Shown here: positions 25,646 through 35,730 of the stretch, piece after piece
Numbering within the stretch: position 1 is the stretch's first letter
Layout: each line of letters opens with the position of its first letter
Origin: Terriglobia bacterium
GTDB taxonomy: Bacteria; Acidobacteriota; Terriglobia; Bryobacterales; Bryobacteraceae
Assembly (NCBI GenBank): GCA_021324185.1
Contig: JAJPJN010000159.1
Location: 1-44,268, forward strand
Reading direction: 5' to 3'
DNA length: 44,268 nt
Made by a program: the position numbers and the translations under genes
Notes under the pieces: model-generated
Told to the model about the DNA's origin: nothing
Databases searched by the model: none
The model's input: only the letters and a program-made list of their open reading frames with translations

Positions 25646-25724
25646 AAAGGGTAGCGTTCTCGGAACCGGCAGATTCTGCGGCAACGAGTGTAACCAGTCT
25701 CACATCGGATAAGAAGTAAAGAGT

Positions 25725-28157
25725 ATGTCTAAATCTCTCGTCATCGTCGAATCCCCCGCGAAGGCGAAAACTATTGGGAAGTATCTGGGGAAACAGTTCA
25801 TCGTCAAGGCCTCTCTGGGGCACGTGAAGGATCTGCCGAAGAAGGATCTGGCTGTGGACGTGGAGCGCGACTTCACGCCTCACTACGAAATCATTGAGGG
25901 CAAAAAGAAGCTCATCTCAGAGCTCAAGCAAGCGGCAAAGACAGTCGATTCCGTGTATCTGGCGGCTGACCCGGATCGCGAAGGCGAGGCCATCTGCTGG
26001 CATCTCAAAGAAGAGCTGGAGCCCAAGAAAGCCGGCAAACCGGCGATTTTCCGGGTGATGTTCAACGAGATCACCGCGAATGCAGTGAAGCGCGCTTTCG
26101 AGAAGCCGCTGGAAGTGAACGTCCATCTGGTGGAAGCGCAGCAGGCCCGCCGCGTGCTGGACCGCCTGGTCGGCTACAAAATCTCTCCGCTGCTTTGGGA
26201 CAAGGTTCGCCGCGGCCTCTCTGCGGGACGTGTCCAAACGGTCGCGGTGCGCCTGATCGTCGAGCGCGAGCGCGAAATTCGTGCGTTTGAAAAGCAGGAA
26301 TACTGGACCATCGATGTTGCGCTGAACGCAAAGAAGCCGCCGGTGCTGACGGCCCGGCTGAACAAACGCGGCGAGGAGACTCCGGCGGTCGGCAATGAAC
26401 AATCGGCCAACGCGATTGTCTCCGACCTGGAAGGCGCCTCTTATGTTGTCCGCTCCGTCACCACGCGCGAGAAGAAGCGCAATCCCGTTCCACCCTTCAT
26501 CACTTCGACGCTGCAGCAGGAATCCTCGCGGAAGCTGCGCTTCAGCGTGAAGCGCACGATGATGCTCGCGCAAGGCCTGTATGAGGGCAAGGAGATCGGC
26601 AAAGAAGGGTCGGTCGGACTTATCACTTATATGCGTACGGACTCGACGCGCGTTTCCGAAGACGCTTTGGGTGAGGTGCGCGGCTTTGTGTCCGAGAAAT
26701 ACGGCGCCCACTATCTTCCGCCAGCGCCCAACATCTACAAAACGAAAAAGGACGCGCAGGATGCGCACGAAGCGATTCGCCCCACCTCGGTTCTGCGCAC
26801 GCCTGAATCGCTGGAAGGCTATCTTGCCGAAGACGAGCTGAAGTTGTACCGGCTGATCTGGATGCGCTTCGTCGCCTCGCAAATGATGCCGGCGCTGTTC
26901 GATCAGACCACGATTGACATTGAAGCCAACGGCAGGAGCGGCGTCGAGTATCTGTTCCGCGCCACCGGCAGCGTGCAGAAGTTCGATGGTTTTTTGCGCG
27001 TGTACGAAGAAGGCAAAGACGTCAAGGACGAAGAAGACGAGGACCTGAAGCACAAGCTGCCCGCGGTTTCCGAAGGCGAGATTCTCAAGTTCAAGGAAAT
27101 CAAGCCAGAGCAGCATTTCACCGAGCCGCCACCGCGCTATACGGAAGCGACGCTGGTCAAGAAGCTGGAAGCCGATGGCGTTGGGCGCCCATCCACTTAC
27201 GCTTCGATTCTGTCGACCATTCAGGATCGGGAGTATGTGAAGAAGGAAGGCGGCAAATTCGTTCCGACCGAACTGGGCATGGTGGTGACGGATCTTCTGC
27301 TTGAAAGCTTTAACGATCTGTTCGATGTGAAGTACACCGCGCGCATGGAAGAAGAGCTGGACGAGATCGAAGAGGGCAAGCTCGCCTGGCGTGATGCAAT
27401 GGCGGAGTTCTACGAGCGCTTCCAAAAAGATCTGGAACACGCCGCCCGCAACATGACCGATATCAAACGCATGGAGCGGCCCACGGATCTGGTCTGCGAA
27501 AAATGCGGCAAGCCGATGGTCATCAAATGGGGCAAGCACGGCAGCTTCATTGCCTGCACGGGCTATCCGGAGTGCACCAACACGCGTGAACTCACGGTGG
27601 ACCTGCCCGACGTCGATACGGCCAATTTGGGCGAGCAGGATGAAGGCGAGTATTGCGAGAACTGCGGGCGTCCGATGGTTCTGAAGAAAGGGCGTTTCGG
27701 CCAGTTCTTTGCGTGCTCCGGGTATCCCGAGTGCAAAACAACCAAGCAGATTGGGGGCGAGCAGCGCAAAGATGTGCCGCTCGAGGAAGAATGCCCGCAG
27801 TGCGGCAGCAAGCTGGTGCAGAAGTACGGGCGCTATGGCGAGTTCGTCGCCTGCAGCAATTATCCGAAGTGCAAGTACGTCAAGCAGAAAACGATTGGCG
27901 TTCCGTGCCCGAACTGCTCAGAAGGCGAGATTGTGGAGCGCAAATCGAAACGCGGGCGGACGTTCTATGGCTGCAACCGCTATCCGGATTGCGACTTCGT
28001 CGCCTGGGGCAAGCCCATTCAGGAGAAATGTCCGGAATGCGGCAGCAGCTATTTGATTGAGAAGTGGCTGAAAGCCGGGCCCGTCGCGCAATGCCCGAAT
28101 GCGGAGTGTAAATACAAACACCCGCTGGTTCCGGAACCGCAAGCGAGCGTGGCGTAA
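25725..28157 (+). CDS. topA: DNA topoisomerase I
   Basis: An 810-residue type IA topoisomerase that relaxes negative supercoils. The TOPRIM domain starts at the N-terminus (LVIVESPAKAKTIGKYLG; acidic ADPDREGEAICWH). The active-site tyrosine is Tyr302 in LITYMRTDSTRVS. The central domains contain FNEITANAVKRAF and VGRPSTYASILSTIQDR. The C-terminus carries four Cys4 zinc-finger repeats (CEKCGKPM...CTGYPEC; CENCGRPM...CSGYPEC; CPQCGSKL...CSNYPKC; CPNCSEGE...CNRYPDC), then a divergent fifth (CPECGSSY...CPNAEC). The length is normal. It lies directly after dprA on the same strand. Confidence 0.98.
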   Translation: MSKSLVIVESPAKAKTIGKYLGKQFIVKASLGHVKDLPKKDLAVDVERDFTPHYEIIEGKKKLISELKQAAKTVDSVYLAADPDREGEAICWHLKEELEPKKAGKPAIFRVMFNEITANAVKRAFEKPLEVNVHLVEAQQARRVLDRLVGYKISPLLWDKVRRGLSAGRVQTVAVRLIVEREREIRAFEKQEYWTIDVALNAKKPPVLTARLNKRGEETPAVGNEQSANAIVSDLEGASYVVRSVTTREKKRNPVPPFITSTLQQESSRKLRFSVKRTMMLAQGLYEGKEIGKEGSVGLITYMRTDSTRVSEDALGEVRGFVSEKYGAHYLPPAPNIYKTKKDAQDAHEAIRPTSVLRTPESLEGYLAEDELKLYRLIWMRFVASQMMPALFDQTTIDIEANGRSGVEYLFRATGSVQKFDGFLRVYEEGKDVKDEEDEDLKHKLPAVSEGEILKFKEIKPEQHFTEPPPRYTEATLVKKLEADGVGRPSTYASILSTIQDREYVKKEGGKFVPTELGMVVTDLLLESFNDLFDVKYTARMEEELDEIEEGKLAWRDAMAEFYERFQKDLEHAARNMTDIKRMERPTDLVCEKCGKPMVIKWGKHGSFIACTGYPECTNTRELTVDLPDVDTANLGEQDEGEYCENCGRPMVLKKGRFGQFFACSGYPECKTTKQIGGEQRKDVPLEEECPQCGSKLVQKYGRYGEFVACSNYPKCKYVKQKTIGVPCPNCSEGEIVERKSKRGRTFYGCNRYPDCDFVAWGKPIQEKCPECGSSYLIEKWLKAGPVAQCPNAECKYKHPLVPEPQASVA

Positions 28158-28193
28158 GTACACAAGCAAACTGCCAGAATAGAGGCAGGCACA

Positions 28194-28457
28194 ATGAGCG
28201 CGCATCCCAAGAACGTCCGGCTGCCCGAAACAACACTGGCGGCGTTCCGCGATGCAGCCATACGCGAGCAAAAGACCATCGATGAGCTGGCGAATGAATT
28301 GCTAATGACGGCGCTCGCTAACAAACAAGAGCGCAAGCTGCGTCTGATTGCTCTCATGGAGCAAGGCCGCTCAGATGCCAGCAAAACGCATCCGGGCCTT
28401 AATGAGGACGCAGTGGTCGACATCATCCATGCCCATCGGTCCCAACGCCGCCGATAA
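28194..28457 (+). CDS. Ribbon-helix-helix-type antitoxin
   Basis: An 87-residue protein. KNVRLPETTLAAFRDAAIRE followed by QKTIDELANELL fits the strand-helix-helix pattern of RHH/CopG-like antitoxins. The C-terminal tail (NEDAVVDIIHAHRSQRRR) would contact the toxin. The stop codon is immediately followed by the GTG of the PIN toxin gene, the classic layout of a VapBC-like operon. The toxin reading frame is broken, so the antitoxin may now act alone or be decaying. Confidence 0.75.
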   Translation: MSAHPKNVRLPETTLAAFRDAAIREQKTIDELANELLMTALANKQERKLRLIALMEQGRSDASKTHPGLNEDAVVDIIHAHRSQRRR

Positions 28458-28924
28458 GTGAATCGTGCTACTTTCGACACGAACGTCTTTATCTCCGCCT
28501 TAACGCACCACGGCCCGCCTGCACGCTTATGCTGGCTGCAGACGGCATCTTGCGCCTTCAGTTATCGCAAGCCATTCTTGACGAGACGCTGGAAGTGCTG
28601 GGGCGCGATTTCACCTGGCCGCAGGAGCGGATCGAGGAAACGCGCCTTCTGCTGTTCGGCATCAGCCAGTTGGTTACTCCACACGTGAAACTGGACGTCG
28701 TCAAGCGGGATGCCGACGATAATAAAATCCTCGAGTGCTCGCTCGCCTCCCACTCGGATTACATTGTGACCAGCGACAAGGAGCTCCTCGACCTTAAACA
28801 GTATGGAGGTGCTGCCATAATCAAACCTATTGATCTTTTGAGACTGTTGCAGCATAGGGCGCGCACTGAGCGTGGACATGTGCCCCGCAGTAGGAATTTA
28901 ACCTATGGAAACTGGAGCCGTTGA
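28458..28924 (+). pseudogene. PIN-domain toxin gene broken by a frameshift
   Basis: The GTG at 28458 gives NRATFDTNVFISALTHHGPP, the N-terminal strand of a PIN ribonuclease with the first catalytic Asp. At about 28520-28529 the matching frame jumps: the remainder (LAADGILRLQLSQAILDETL, ADDNKILECSLASHSDYIVT, SDKELLDL) is in the -1 frame, beginning next to ATG 28529. One extra base near 28525 would restore a normal PIN protein of about 150 residues. The original frame runs 76 codons into nonsense. I see no slippery heptamer. Re-initiation at 28529 would make a toxin lacking the first Asp. It is therefore a pseudogene, unless the sequence has an error. Confidence 0.75.
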
Positions 28925-28953
28925 CCGGGATTGAACCGGTGACCCAGTCCTTA
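28912..28953 (-). repeat. Copy of the tRNA-Thr 3' end, likely attachment site
   Basis: Positions 28912-28944 are identical over 33 bases to 30274-30306, which cover the CCA, acceptor 3' strand, T arm and variable loop of tRNA-Thr. Nine further bases match with two differences. The 5' part of a tRNA is missing. The fragment has the same orientation as the complete tRNA, and the 1.4 kb between them lies beyond the tRNA 3' end. This is the arrangement left by integrase-mediated insertion into a tRNA gene. No integrase is present, so an old or mobilised element is inferred. Confidence 0.65.
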
Positions 28954-29079
28954 CGGCTTTATAAGGCTGTTCGTAAAATCCCGAACCGTTGCTGCCGATA
29001 GAACCTTATGGGGGTTCGGGCACCTTGCGGCAGTGAACCATCCGCTATCCGGCTCTGCACTCCTGTCTCGACCGGTGGG

Positions 29080-30350
<1,271 letters not shown>

Positions 30351-30362
30351 GCTAGTGAGCAA

Positions 30363-30451
30363 TGGTGGACAGGGAAGGATTCGAACCTTCGTACCTCGCA
30401 AGGAGGGACAGATTTACAGTCTGTTGGCTTTAACCACTCACCCACCTGTCC
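30363..30451 (-). tRNA. tRNA-Tyr (anticodon GTA)
   Basis: On the minus strand, acceptor GGACAGG pairs with CCTGTCC. The anticodon loop is CTGTAAA with GTA. A long variable arm (CCCTCCTTGCGAGG) marks a class II tRNA, as expected for bacterial tRNA-Tyr. The T loop is TTCGAAT, and the CCA is encoded. It is first in the tRNA-Tyr/tRNA-Thr pair. Confidence 0.96.
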
Positions 30452-30490
30452 GGGTCCTTCCGTCTTAACCGGAGGTCATCTAACGAAACG

Positions 30491-30499
30491 AGAATAGCA
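30491..30499 (-). promoter_or_regulatory. Candidate extended -10 for the tRNA pair
   Basis: On the minus strand TGCTATTCT combines a TG extension with a TATTCT -10, about 33 nt before the mature tRNA-Tyr 5' end. No good -35 is seen. This is consistent with a tRNA leader but weak on its own. Confidence 0.35.
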
Positions 30500-30513
30500 C
30501 AGCCAGACGGCCC

Positions 30514-30534
30514 GGCAGCCCTCCCCGAGCTGCC
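30514..30534 (-). terminator. Hairpin after the aldehyde dehydrogenase gene
   Basis: GGCAGC and GCTGCC form a perfect six-base stem around a nine-base loop, 11 nt beyond the dehydrogenase stop codon. There is no T run, so it may only slow or protect the transcript end rather than terminate it. It also precedes the tRNA promoter. Confidence 0.35.
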
Positions 30535-30545
30535 CCTAAGTACAA

Positions 30546-31988
30546 TTAGCCGGTGCCGCCGAAGGAGATCAATTTGGTCTCGAGATACTCGTGCAAGCCC
30601 TCCGAACCAGCCTCTTTGCCGAGACCACTTTCTTTCCACCCGGTAAACGGGACTTCGGTGCTTTGCGGAGTCCATTCATTGATGCCAATCATTCCGAATT
30701 CGAGGCGTTCGGCGGTGCGAATGGCGGCGCGCAGGTCGTTTGTCCAAACATACGCTGCAAGGCCGTAGCGAGTGCGATTTGCCAGCTCGATTGCGTCGTC
30801 TGCGCGATCGAAACTGCTGACTGTAAGCACCGGCCCGAAAATCTCGTTTTCAAACAGCGGCATAGCCGGTTGTACCTGTGTCACGACTGTGGGTTCGTAA
30901 AAGTAGCCACGCGGCTGAGAATCCGGGCGCTTTCCACCAAGGGTGACCTGCGCTCCCTGCTCGCGCGACTCACAGACGAGCTGCTCGACGCGGTTCCGCT
31001 GGCGCGAGTTAATCAAAGGGCCAACATTGGTTTCCGGCAATAATCCGTCTCCGAGACGAAGCTGGGATGCGGCGATTGTGACTCGATCAACGAACTCGCG
31101 CGCGACAGCCTTGTGTACGAGAAACCGCTGCGGCGCGATGCACACTTGACCACTGTTGCGGAACTTGGCAGCTATGGCCCCGGCGGCAACCTGATCGAGA
31201 TCCACGCCCGGGAAGATCAGCACGGGAGCATTGCCGCCGAGTTCCAATGAGAGCCGTTTGACCGTTCTGGAAGCGCCGTCCATTAGCAGCTTGCCTACTC
31301 GCTGGCTACCGGTGAAGTGAATTTTAGCGCACTTTTCGTTGTGCAACATTTCCTGGCCCATGCTGGCGGGATCGCCATTGATCAGGTTTACGGCACCGTT
31401 GTCGATTCCCACCTCAAGCAGTATGTTGACCATCTCCATGGCAGTGAGAGGGGTGTATTCTGATGGCCGAATCACGACCGTGCAGCCGGAGGCAAGTGCG
31501 GCCGAGGCTGCCCGCGCGATGTTGTAGGCCGGAAAGTTCCACGCTGTTATCAGCCCGACCACGCCGATTGGCTGATGGATGACGAGTTGACGTTTAGCAA
31601 CATTGCGCGACGGCACCCAACGGCCATATGCGCGTTTGGCCTCTTCGGCAAACCATTCAAACAGATCGGCTGCAACGACCCATTCTCCTTTGGCCTGCAG
31701 AAGCGGCTTGCCGCTTTCCAAGACGGTCGTATGCGCGAGATGTGCGGAGCGATCACGAATCAGGTCAGAGGCTTTCTTCAGAAGAGTGGCGCGTTCATAA
31801 GCTGTTTTTTGCGACCAGGAGGGGAAGGCCGCCGCTGCTGCCTCAATCGCCTGCCTGCAATCGTCACCGTTGCCGAATGGAACGGTCCGAACGATTTCCT
31901 CTGTTGCCGGATTCAAGACGTCCCATCGGCCAGCATTCGATGCATCGGTCCAGGTTCCACCAATCAACTGGCGATATTCGTAGTTCAT
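30546..31988 (-). CDS. NAD(P)-dependent aldehyde dehydrogenase (semialdehyde type)
   Basis: A 480-residue ALDH, most like the succinate-semialdehyde dehydrogenase group. Catalytic Cys283 lies in GQVCIAP, general base Glu249 in SLELGGNAP, and oxyanion Asn151 in TAWNFPAYN. The IHFTGSQRVGKLL cofactor loop and FGPVL are intact. The cofactor-binding position usually written KPSE reads RPSEYTP (Arg174), a mild oddity. Its ATG overlaps the end of the amidohydrolase gene as ATGA, so the two are coupled. In the operon it would oxidise the aldehyde made by the aminotransferase to a carboxylic acid, as in GABA or omega-amino acid breakdown (inference). Confidence 0.94.
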   Translation of the reverse strand: MNYEYRQLIGGTWTDASNAGRWDVLNPATEEIVRTVPFGNGDDCRQAIEAAAAAFPSWSQKTAYERATLLKKASDLIRDRSAHLAHTTVLESGKPLLQAKGEWVVAADLFEWFAEEAKRAYGRWVPSRNVAKRQLVIHQPIGVVGLITAWNFPAYNIARAASAALASGCTVVIRPSEYTPLTAMEMVNILLEVGIDNGAVNLINGDPASMGQEMLHNEKCAKIHFTGSQRVGKLLMDGASRTVKRLSLELGGNAPVLIFPGVDLDQVAAGAIAAKFRNSGQVCIAPQRFLVHKAVAREFVDRVTIAASQLRLGDGLLPETNVGPLINSRQRNRVEQLVCESREQGAQVTLGGKRPDSQPRGYFYEPTVVTQVQPAMPLFENEIFGPVLTVSSFDRADDAIELANRTRYGLAAYVWTNDLRAAIRTAERLEFGMIGINEWTPQSTEVPFTGWKESGLGKEAGSEGLHEYLETKLISFGGTG

Positions 31989-33571
31989 CTCTCGTAGACC
32001 TTGTTACCAGCAAGAAAGGTCATGTCGACACGAATCTCGGGGAGCGCCTCGGGTTCTACGGCCAGCGGATCAGCCGAGAGCACGGCCATGTCAGCCCACT
32101 TTCCTGGCGCCAAAACACCTCTCTCTTGCTCGTCTCCGGACGCGATTGCACCGGCGACGGTGTGGCCGTACAGCGCTTCCTCAACCGTGATCGCCTGAGC
32201 CGGAAGGATTGTCTTACCGCTTTTGGTGCGCCGGGTAACGGCCGCATACATTCCCAAAAGAGGATTCTCGTCGTCTACAACGGGGGCATCAGATGAGAGC
32301 GCAACAATTAAACCGGCGTCCAACATGGAGCGAATGGGATAGGTGCGAGAAAAGAGACATTCGGGAACCATTTCGATGAAATTGTCGCCAAGCGCGTGGA
32401 TGAAGATAGCCTGTGGAACCGAGATTAAGCCGAGTGCAGCGGCACGACGAAGTTGCCTGCTGTCCGGGAGAGCAAAATGCTCGATACGGTGAGGACTGCG
32501 CATCCGATTCTGCCCAAGCGTTTCGTAAACCGAGAGGACCAGGTCGATGGCAACATCGCCGATGGCATGAATGGCGATTCTCCAACCACCGTCGTGGGAT
32601 TCCTGGCAGAGGTACTGGAGCTCTTCTTTTTGAAAGCGAAGAGTTCCGGTCGTATTTGCGTGGCGGTACGGAACACTTAACGCCGCAGTCGCACCGCTAA
32701 GTCCTCCATCGGCGAGAAATTTCACCGTGTCGACACGCAGCATGGGGGAGAGATGCTGCTTCGGTAGCGGAGCAGGATTCGCGTAGCCATCGATACAACG
32801 CAGGGGCATCACCGATACGCGAGCGGGTAACGCGCTTCGGGCATCCATCTCGATATAAATGTTCAGTAACTCAGGCGTTACTCCGCAATCCGAAGATGCA
32901 GTGATCCCGAATGATAGCTGACGCCGGAGGGCGGCCGTGATCATGTGTTCATAATCAGAGTGCGTTGGGGCTGGTAAGACGCGATTGATAAGGCCCATCG
33001 CGGTTTCGTGAAGCAGCCCGGTCGGCTCCCCGTGCCTGTCAAGCTCAATGAGACCGCCGGGAGGAAGGGGGGTGCGGGCATCAATGCCAGCAAGTTTTAG
33101 TGCAGTGCTATTCGCCGCGTAAATGTGCCCGCACGTCCGTATCAAAACAACCGGGCGGTTGGAAGCCACGCGATCGAGTTCCTGGCGCACCGGTCTGCGA
33201 TGTTCAACCATCTCGATTTCGTTGAAGCCCCTCCCGAGCAGCCACTGGCCGGGAGGCAACTGCCTGTTGCGTACTGCGACGGCATCCAGCAGAGCGTCGA
33301 TGCTTGCGGTATGCCGAAGATCGAGCATCGTAGTGAGCAGATGGCCCATTTTCCAGACATGCGCATGGGCGTCTGTGAATGCCGGGATGACGGTCCGGCC
33401 TTCCAGGTCAATAACAGTCGCCGTCACGGGCACGTCTTTCCGGAGCGTCTGAGAATCTCCGATGGCTAAGATGCGGCCGTTCCGGATCGCAATACCAGTC
33501 GCTCTACGCCCGTTGTCCAAGGTAAGTACGTTGGCGTTAACGAGCAGCAGGCTGCCTGATGGATGGTTCAT
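31985..33571 (-). CDS. Cytoplasmic amidohydrolase (YtcJ-like)
   Basis: A 528-residue metal-dependent amidohydrolase of the amidohydrolase_3/YtcJ group. The metal motif DAHAHVWKMG is at about residue 70, with PGQWLLGRGFNE following. Later family stretches are VKFLADGGLSGATAAL, WRIAIHAIGDVAIDLVL, HRIEHFALPD and LSSDAPVVDDENPLLGMYAA. No signal peptide is present, so it acts inside the cell, unlike its paralogue at 37122-38831. It overlaps both neighbours by 4 bp (33568-33571 and 31985-31988), which ties it tightly to the aminotransferase and aldehyde dehydrogenase. It probably cleaves an amide or lactam bond to release an amine; the substrate is unknown. Confidence 0.92.
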   Translation of the reverse strand: MNHPSGSLLLVNANVLTLDNGRRATGIAIRNGRILAIGDSQTLRKDVPVTATVIDLEGRTVIPAFTDAHAHVWKMGHLLTTMLDLRHTASIDALLDAVAVRNRQLPPGQWLLGRGFNEIEMVEHRRPVRQELDRVASNRPVVLIRTCGHIYAANSTALKLAGIDARTPLPPGGLIELDRHGEPTGLLHETAMGLINRVLPAPTHSDYEHMITAALRRQLSFGITASSDCGVTPELLNIYIEMDARSALPARVSVMPLRCIDGYANPAPLPKQHLSPMLRVDTVKFLADGGLSGATAALSVPYRHANTTGTLRFQKEELQYLCQESHDGGWRIAIHAIGDVAIDLVLSVYETLGQNRMRSPHRIEHFALPDSRQLRRAAALGLISVPQAIFIHALGDNFIEMVPECLFSRTYPIRSMLDAGLIVALSSDAPVVDDENPLLGMYAAVTRRTKSGKTILPAQAITVEEALYGHTVAGAIASGDEQERGVLAPGKWADMAVLSADPLAVEPEALPEIRVDMTFLAGNKVYER

Positions 33572-35613
33572 GTGCGCGCCGTGGTGGACGCGCGCCGGTA
33601 TTCGTTTGAAGCAGCGAAGGCTTCAATCGCTCTGCCTACGGCGTTCAGGCCTTCACGCAACATTTCCTCCGGCATGTTCAGCGGCGGTAAGAAGCGGATA
33701 CAGTTACTGAAGAGCCCCGCGCGAATCAGCAAAACTCCATTAGAAACAGCAGCGCGTACGATGGAAAGCGTTTCTTCGGGAGAGAGTGGCGCCTTCGATT
33801 CGCGATTGGAAACAAGCTCGATCAGCATCATGGGACCGAGGCCTCGCACATCGCCGACGACGGGCCATTTCCTTTGCCATTGGCCCAACACCTCACGTAG
33901 TAAGTCGCCCAAACGATTGGCGTGTGCGAGAAATGCCGGTTGCCGAATCATCTTTAATGACGCAATAGCGGCCGCACAGGCCACGGGGCTGCCGCCGTAG
34001 GTACTGCCGAGGCCACCGAGGTGGGCCGAATCCATGATTTCCGCTCTTCCTGTGACCGCACCGATGGGCATCCCTGCGGCGAGAGACTTCGCCGAGCAAA
34101 TCATATCCGGCACGATCCCGTAGTGTTCGATGGCAAAGATGCGGCCGGTTCGACCAGACCCGCACTGCACCTCGTCGGCAATCATCACGATGCCGTGCTG
34201 TTCGCTCAATTCCCGGATGCGCTTGAGAAATAACGCCGGCACAGGAAGAAAGCCGGCTTCACCCTGTACGGGTTCAATGATAATGGCGGCAACAGCGGAG
34301 GGATCCGCCTGAGCAGTGAATGCATGCTCCAGTTGTTGAATGCTGAATGCGAGATACTCGTCCGGCGTCATGCCGTTCGGAGTGCGATAGACGTTCGGAA
34401 TCGGCAGGCGCACGATTTCAGGGGCGAAAGGTCCAAATCCCTTCTTGAACAAACCATACTTACTGGTCAAGCTGAGGGTAAGCAGCGTACGTCCGTGATA
34501 GGCGCCTTCAAAACAGATGATGGTTGAGCGGCCTGTATACTTGCGCGCGAGTTTAACTGCGTTTTCAATCGACTCGGCGCCGCTGTTAACCAAGATGGTC
34601 TTCTTTGGAAATGTCCCCGGAGTGAGTTCATTCAGCAGTTCCGCCAATTCGAGGTAGGATTCATAAGTTGCGACCAAGGCACAGGGGTGAATGAATTTAT
34701 CGGCTTGCTGCTTGATTGCGTCGACTACTAGCGGCGGTGTGTGGCCGACCGCCAACATGCCGATGCCGCCCGCTAAATCGATCAGTGTATTGCCATCGAC
34801 ATCGAAAACCAGTGCACCATCCGCCGCTTCCACCACCGCGTCTGTTGCACAGGCCAAGCCGGAGGGAAGCGCGGCTGCGCGGCGCGCCAGCATCTGCTTT
34901 GCTTTCGGCCCTGGAATCTCGGTATTTAATCGGATGTAAGACATGGCATTCTTTCGCGATGCGCCCTTTATGTTTTGCGATCTGTCCATCACGAGCAGAA
35001 CGCTATAGTTCTCACAAACAGGATCGTTGAGGTAATTGGCGAGCAGACCGCGGGGCTCGAAACCGGCGCGGATCTGCACAGAAATAGTCGGGTCCCAAAT
35101 TTCGGCAGCCAGAACGCGTTGATAGTATTCGGCGACAGACAGTTTCCCCTTGAAGGCAGCATATCCGGGCAACATTCCTGCCGTGACCTGGCCTTTGAGA
35201 CCGAGACGCCAAACGAGTTCCTGACGTGCTGCATAAAGCGCGGTCGCCAGACCGCGGCCTCTGTAATCGGGATGGACACCGATATCGGCGCCGTAAAGCC
35301 AACTGCCGTCCGGTTGATGAGAGGTAAGCCAGCCACCCTGAATGATTTCCGAAAAAGTGTGATTGATATGGGCAAAATTGAAGTCAAGGCGCAATGTGGT
35401 CGTTGCACCAACCACTCGCTGCCCGTCGAGCGCAACGAATTGCCCGGCTTGGAACAGTTCAATATGTCTGATATAGTGATGCGCTTTAAAGCGTTCGTGA
35501 TCGGCTAATGTGGGAAAGCAAATGCGTTGCAGCCCCTCCAGTTGCGAAGCGTGAGCGGGACGGGCGTGCGCGATGACTAAGCCGTCAGAAAGCTTTCGAT
35601 AATACCAGCGCAC
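33568..35613 (-). CDS. GNAT acetyltransferase-class III aminotransferase fusion
   Basis: A 681-residue protein with two enzyme modules. Residues 1 to about 210 are a GNAT-like acyltransferase domain (GADIGVHPDYRGRGLATALY is motif A; ICFPTLADHERF, AGMLPGYAAFKG). From about 225 a complete class III aminotransferase follows: GALVFDVDGNTLIDLAGGIG, ILVNSGAESIENAVKLAR, FEGAYHGRTLL, IADEVQCGSGRTG, and the PLP lysine in CSAKSLAAGMPIGAV. An internal start before MSYIRLNTEIPGP would give the aminotransferase alone. The GTG start at 35613 has a GAGG about 5 nt upstream. It is the first gene of the minus-strand operon, with an operator-like site overlapping its promoter. It likely transaminates a terminal amine (GABA-like). 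The role of the GNAT part is unknown. Confidence 0.9.
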   Translation of the reverse strand: MRWYYRKLSDGLVIAHARPAHASQLEGLQRICFPTLADHERFKAHHYIRHIELFQAGQFVALDGQRVVGATTTLRLDFNFAHINHTFSEIIQGGWLTSHQPDGSWLYGADIGVHPDYRGRGLATALYAARQELVWRLGLKGQVTAGMLPGYAAFKGKLSVAEYYQRVLAAEIWDPTISVQIRAGFEPRGLLANYLNDPVCENYSVLLVMDRSQNIKGASRKNAMSYIRLNTEIPGPKAKQMLARRAAALPSGLACATDAVVEAADGALVFDVDGNTLIDLAGGIGMLAVGHTPPLVVDAIKQQADKFIHPCALVATYESYLELAELLNELTPGTFPKKTILVNSGAESIENAVKLARKYTGRSTIICFEGAYHGRTLLTLSLTSKYGLFKKGFGPFAPEIVRLPIPNVYRTPNGMTPDEYLAFSIQQLEHAFTAQADPSAVAAIIIEPVQGEAGFLPVPALFLKRIRELSEQHGIVMIADEVQCGSGRTGRIFAIEHYGIVPDMICSAKSLAAGMPIGAVTGRAEIMDSAHLGGLGSTYGGSPVACAAAIASLKMIRQPAFLAHANRLGDLLREVLGQWQRKWPVVGDVRGLGPMMLIELVSNRESKAPLSPEETLSIVRAAVSNGVLLIRAGLFSNCIRFLPPLNMPEEMLREGLNAVGRAIEAFAASNEYRRASTTART

Positions 35614-35630
35614 GCAACCTCGTCTCGAAC

Positions 35631-35649
35631 CTTACGATAATTTGACAGG
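35631..35649 (-). promoter_or_regulatory. Operator-like site A over the fusion gene promoter
   Basis: On the minus strand CCTGTCA-AATTA-TCGTAAG. The right half and spacer match the perfect palindrome at 40631-40649, and the left half is divergent. A candidate minus-strand promoter, TTGTTG (35656-35661), 16 nt, TATCGT (35634-35639), places the site over the spacer and the -10. Confidence 0.5.
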
Positions 35650-35673
35650 GTAGCACAACAAGCGCTGTTCGGC

Positions 35674-35703
35674 TTGCTCCGTTCAGATAAAAAACTGTAT
35701 ACT
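35674..35703 (+). promoter_or_regulatory. Promoter of the permease gene
   Basis: TTGCTC (35674-35679), an 18-nt spacer and TATACT (35698-35703) predict a transcript start near 35710. This places transcription downstream of an in-frame TTG at 35674. It therefore decides for GTG 35731 as the permease start. Confidence 0.5.
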
Positions 35704-35711
35704 TCGATAAC

Positions 35712-35730
35712 CTTGCAGGATTATCGCAAA
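35712..35730 (+). promoter_or_regulatory. Operator-like site B before the permease
   Basis: CTTGCAG-GATTA-TCGCAAA: the right arm TCGCAA and the left TTGC match the palindrome at 40631-40649. It begins just after the predicted start of transcription and ends at the GTG codon, overlapping the AGGA binding site. A bound protein would block both initiation and, in the RNA, little else. This fits a repressor site. Confidence 0.55.

Noticed and set aside
25917-27539. A 540-codon open frame on the minus strand across topA
   Set aside because: It lies entirely antisense to an unmistakable topA with all catalytic motifs. Its translation is low-complexity and resembles no family. High-GC codon bias produces such shadows.
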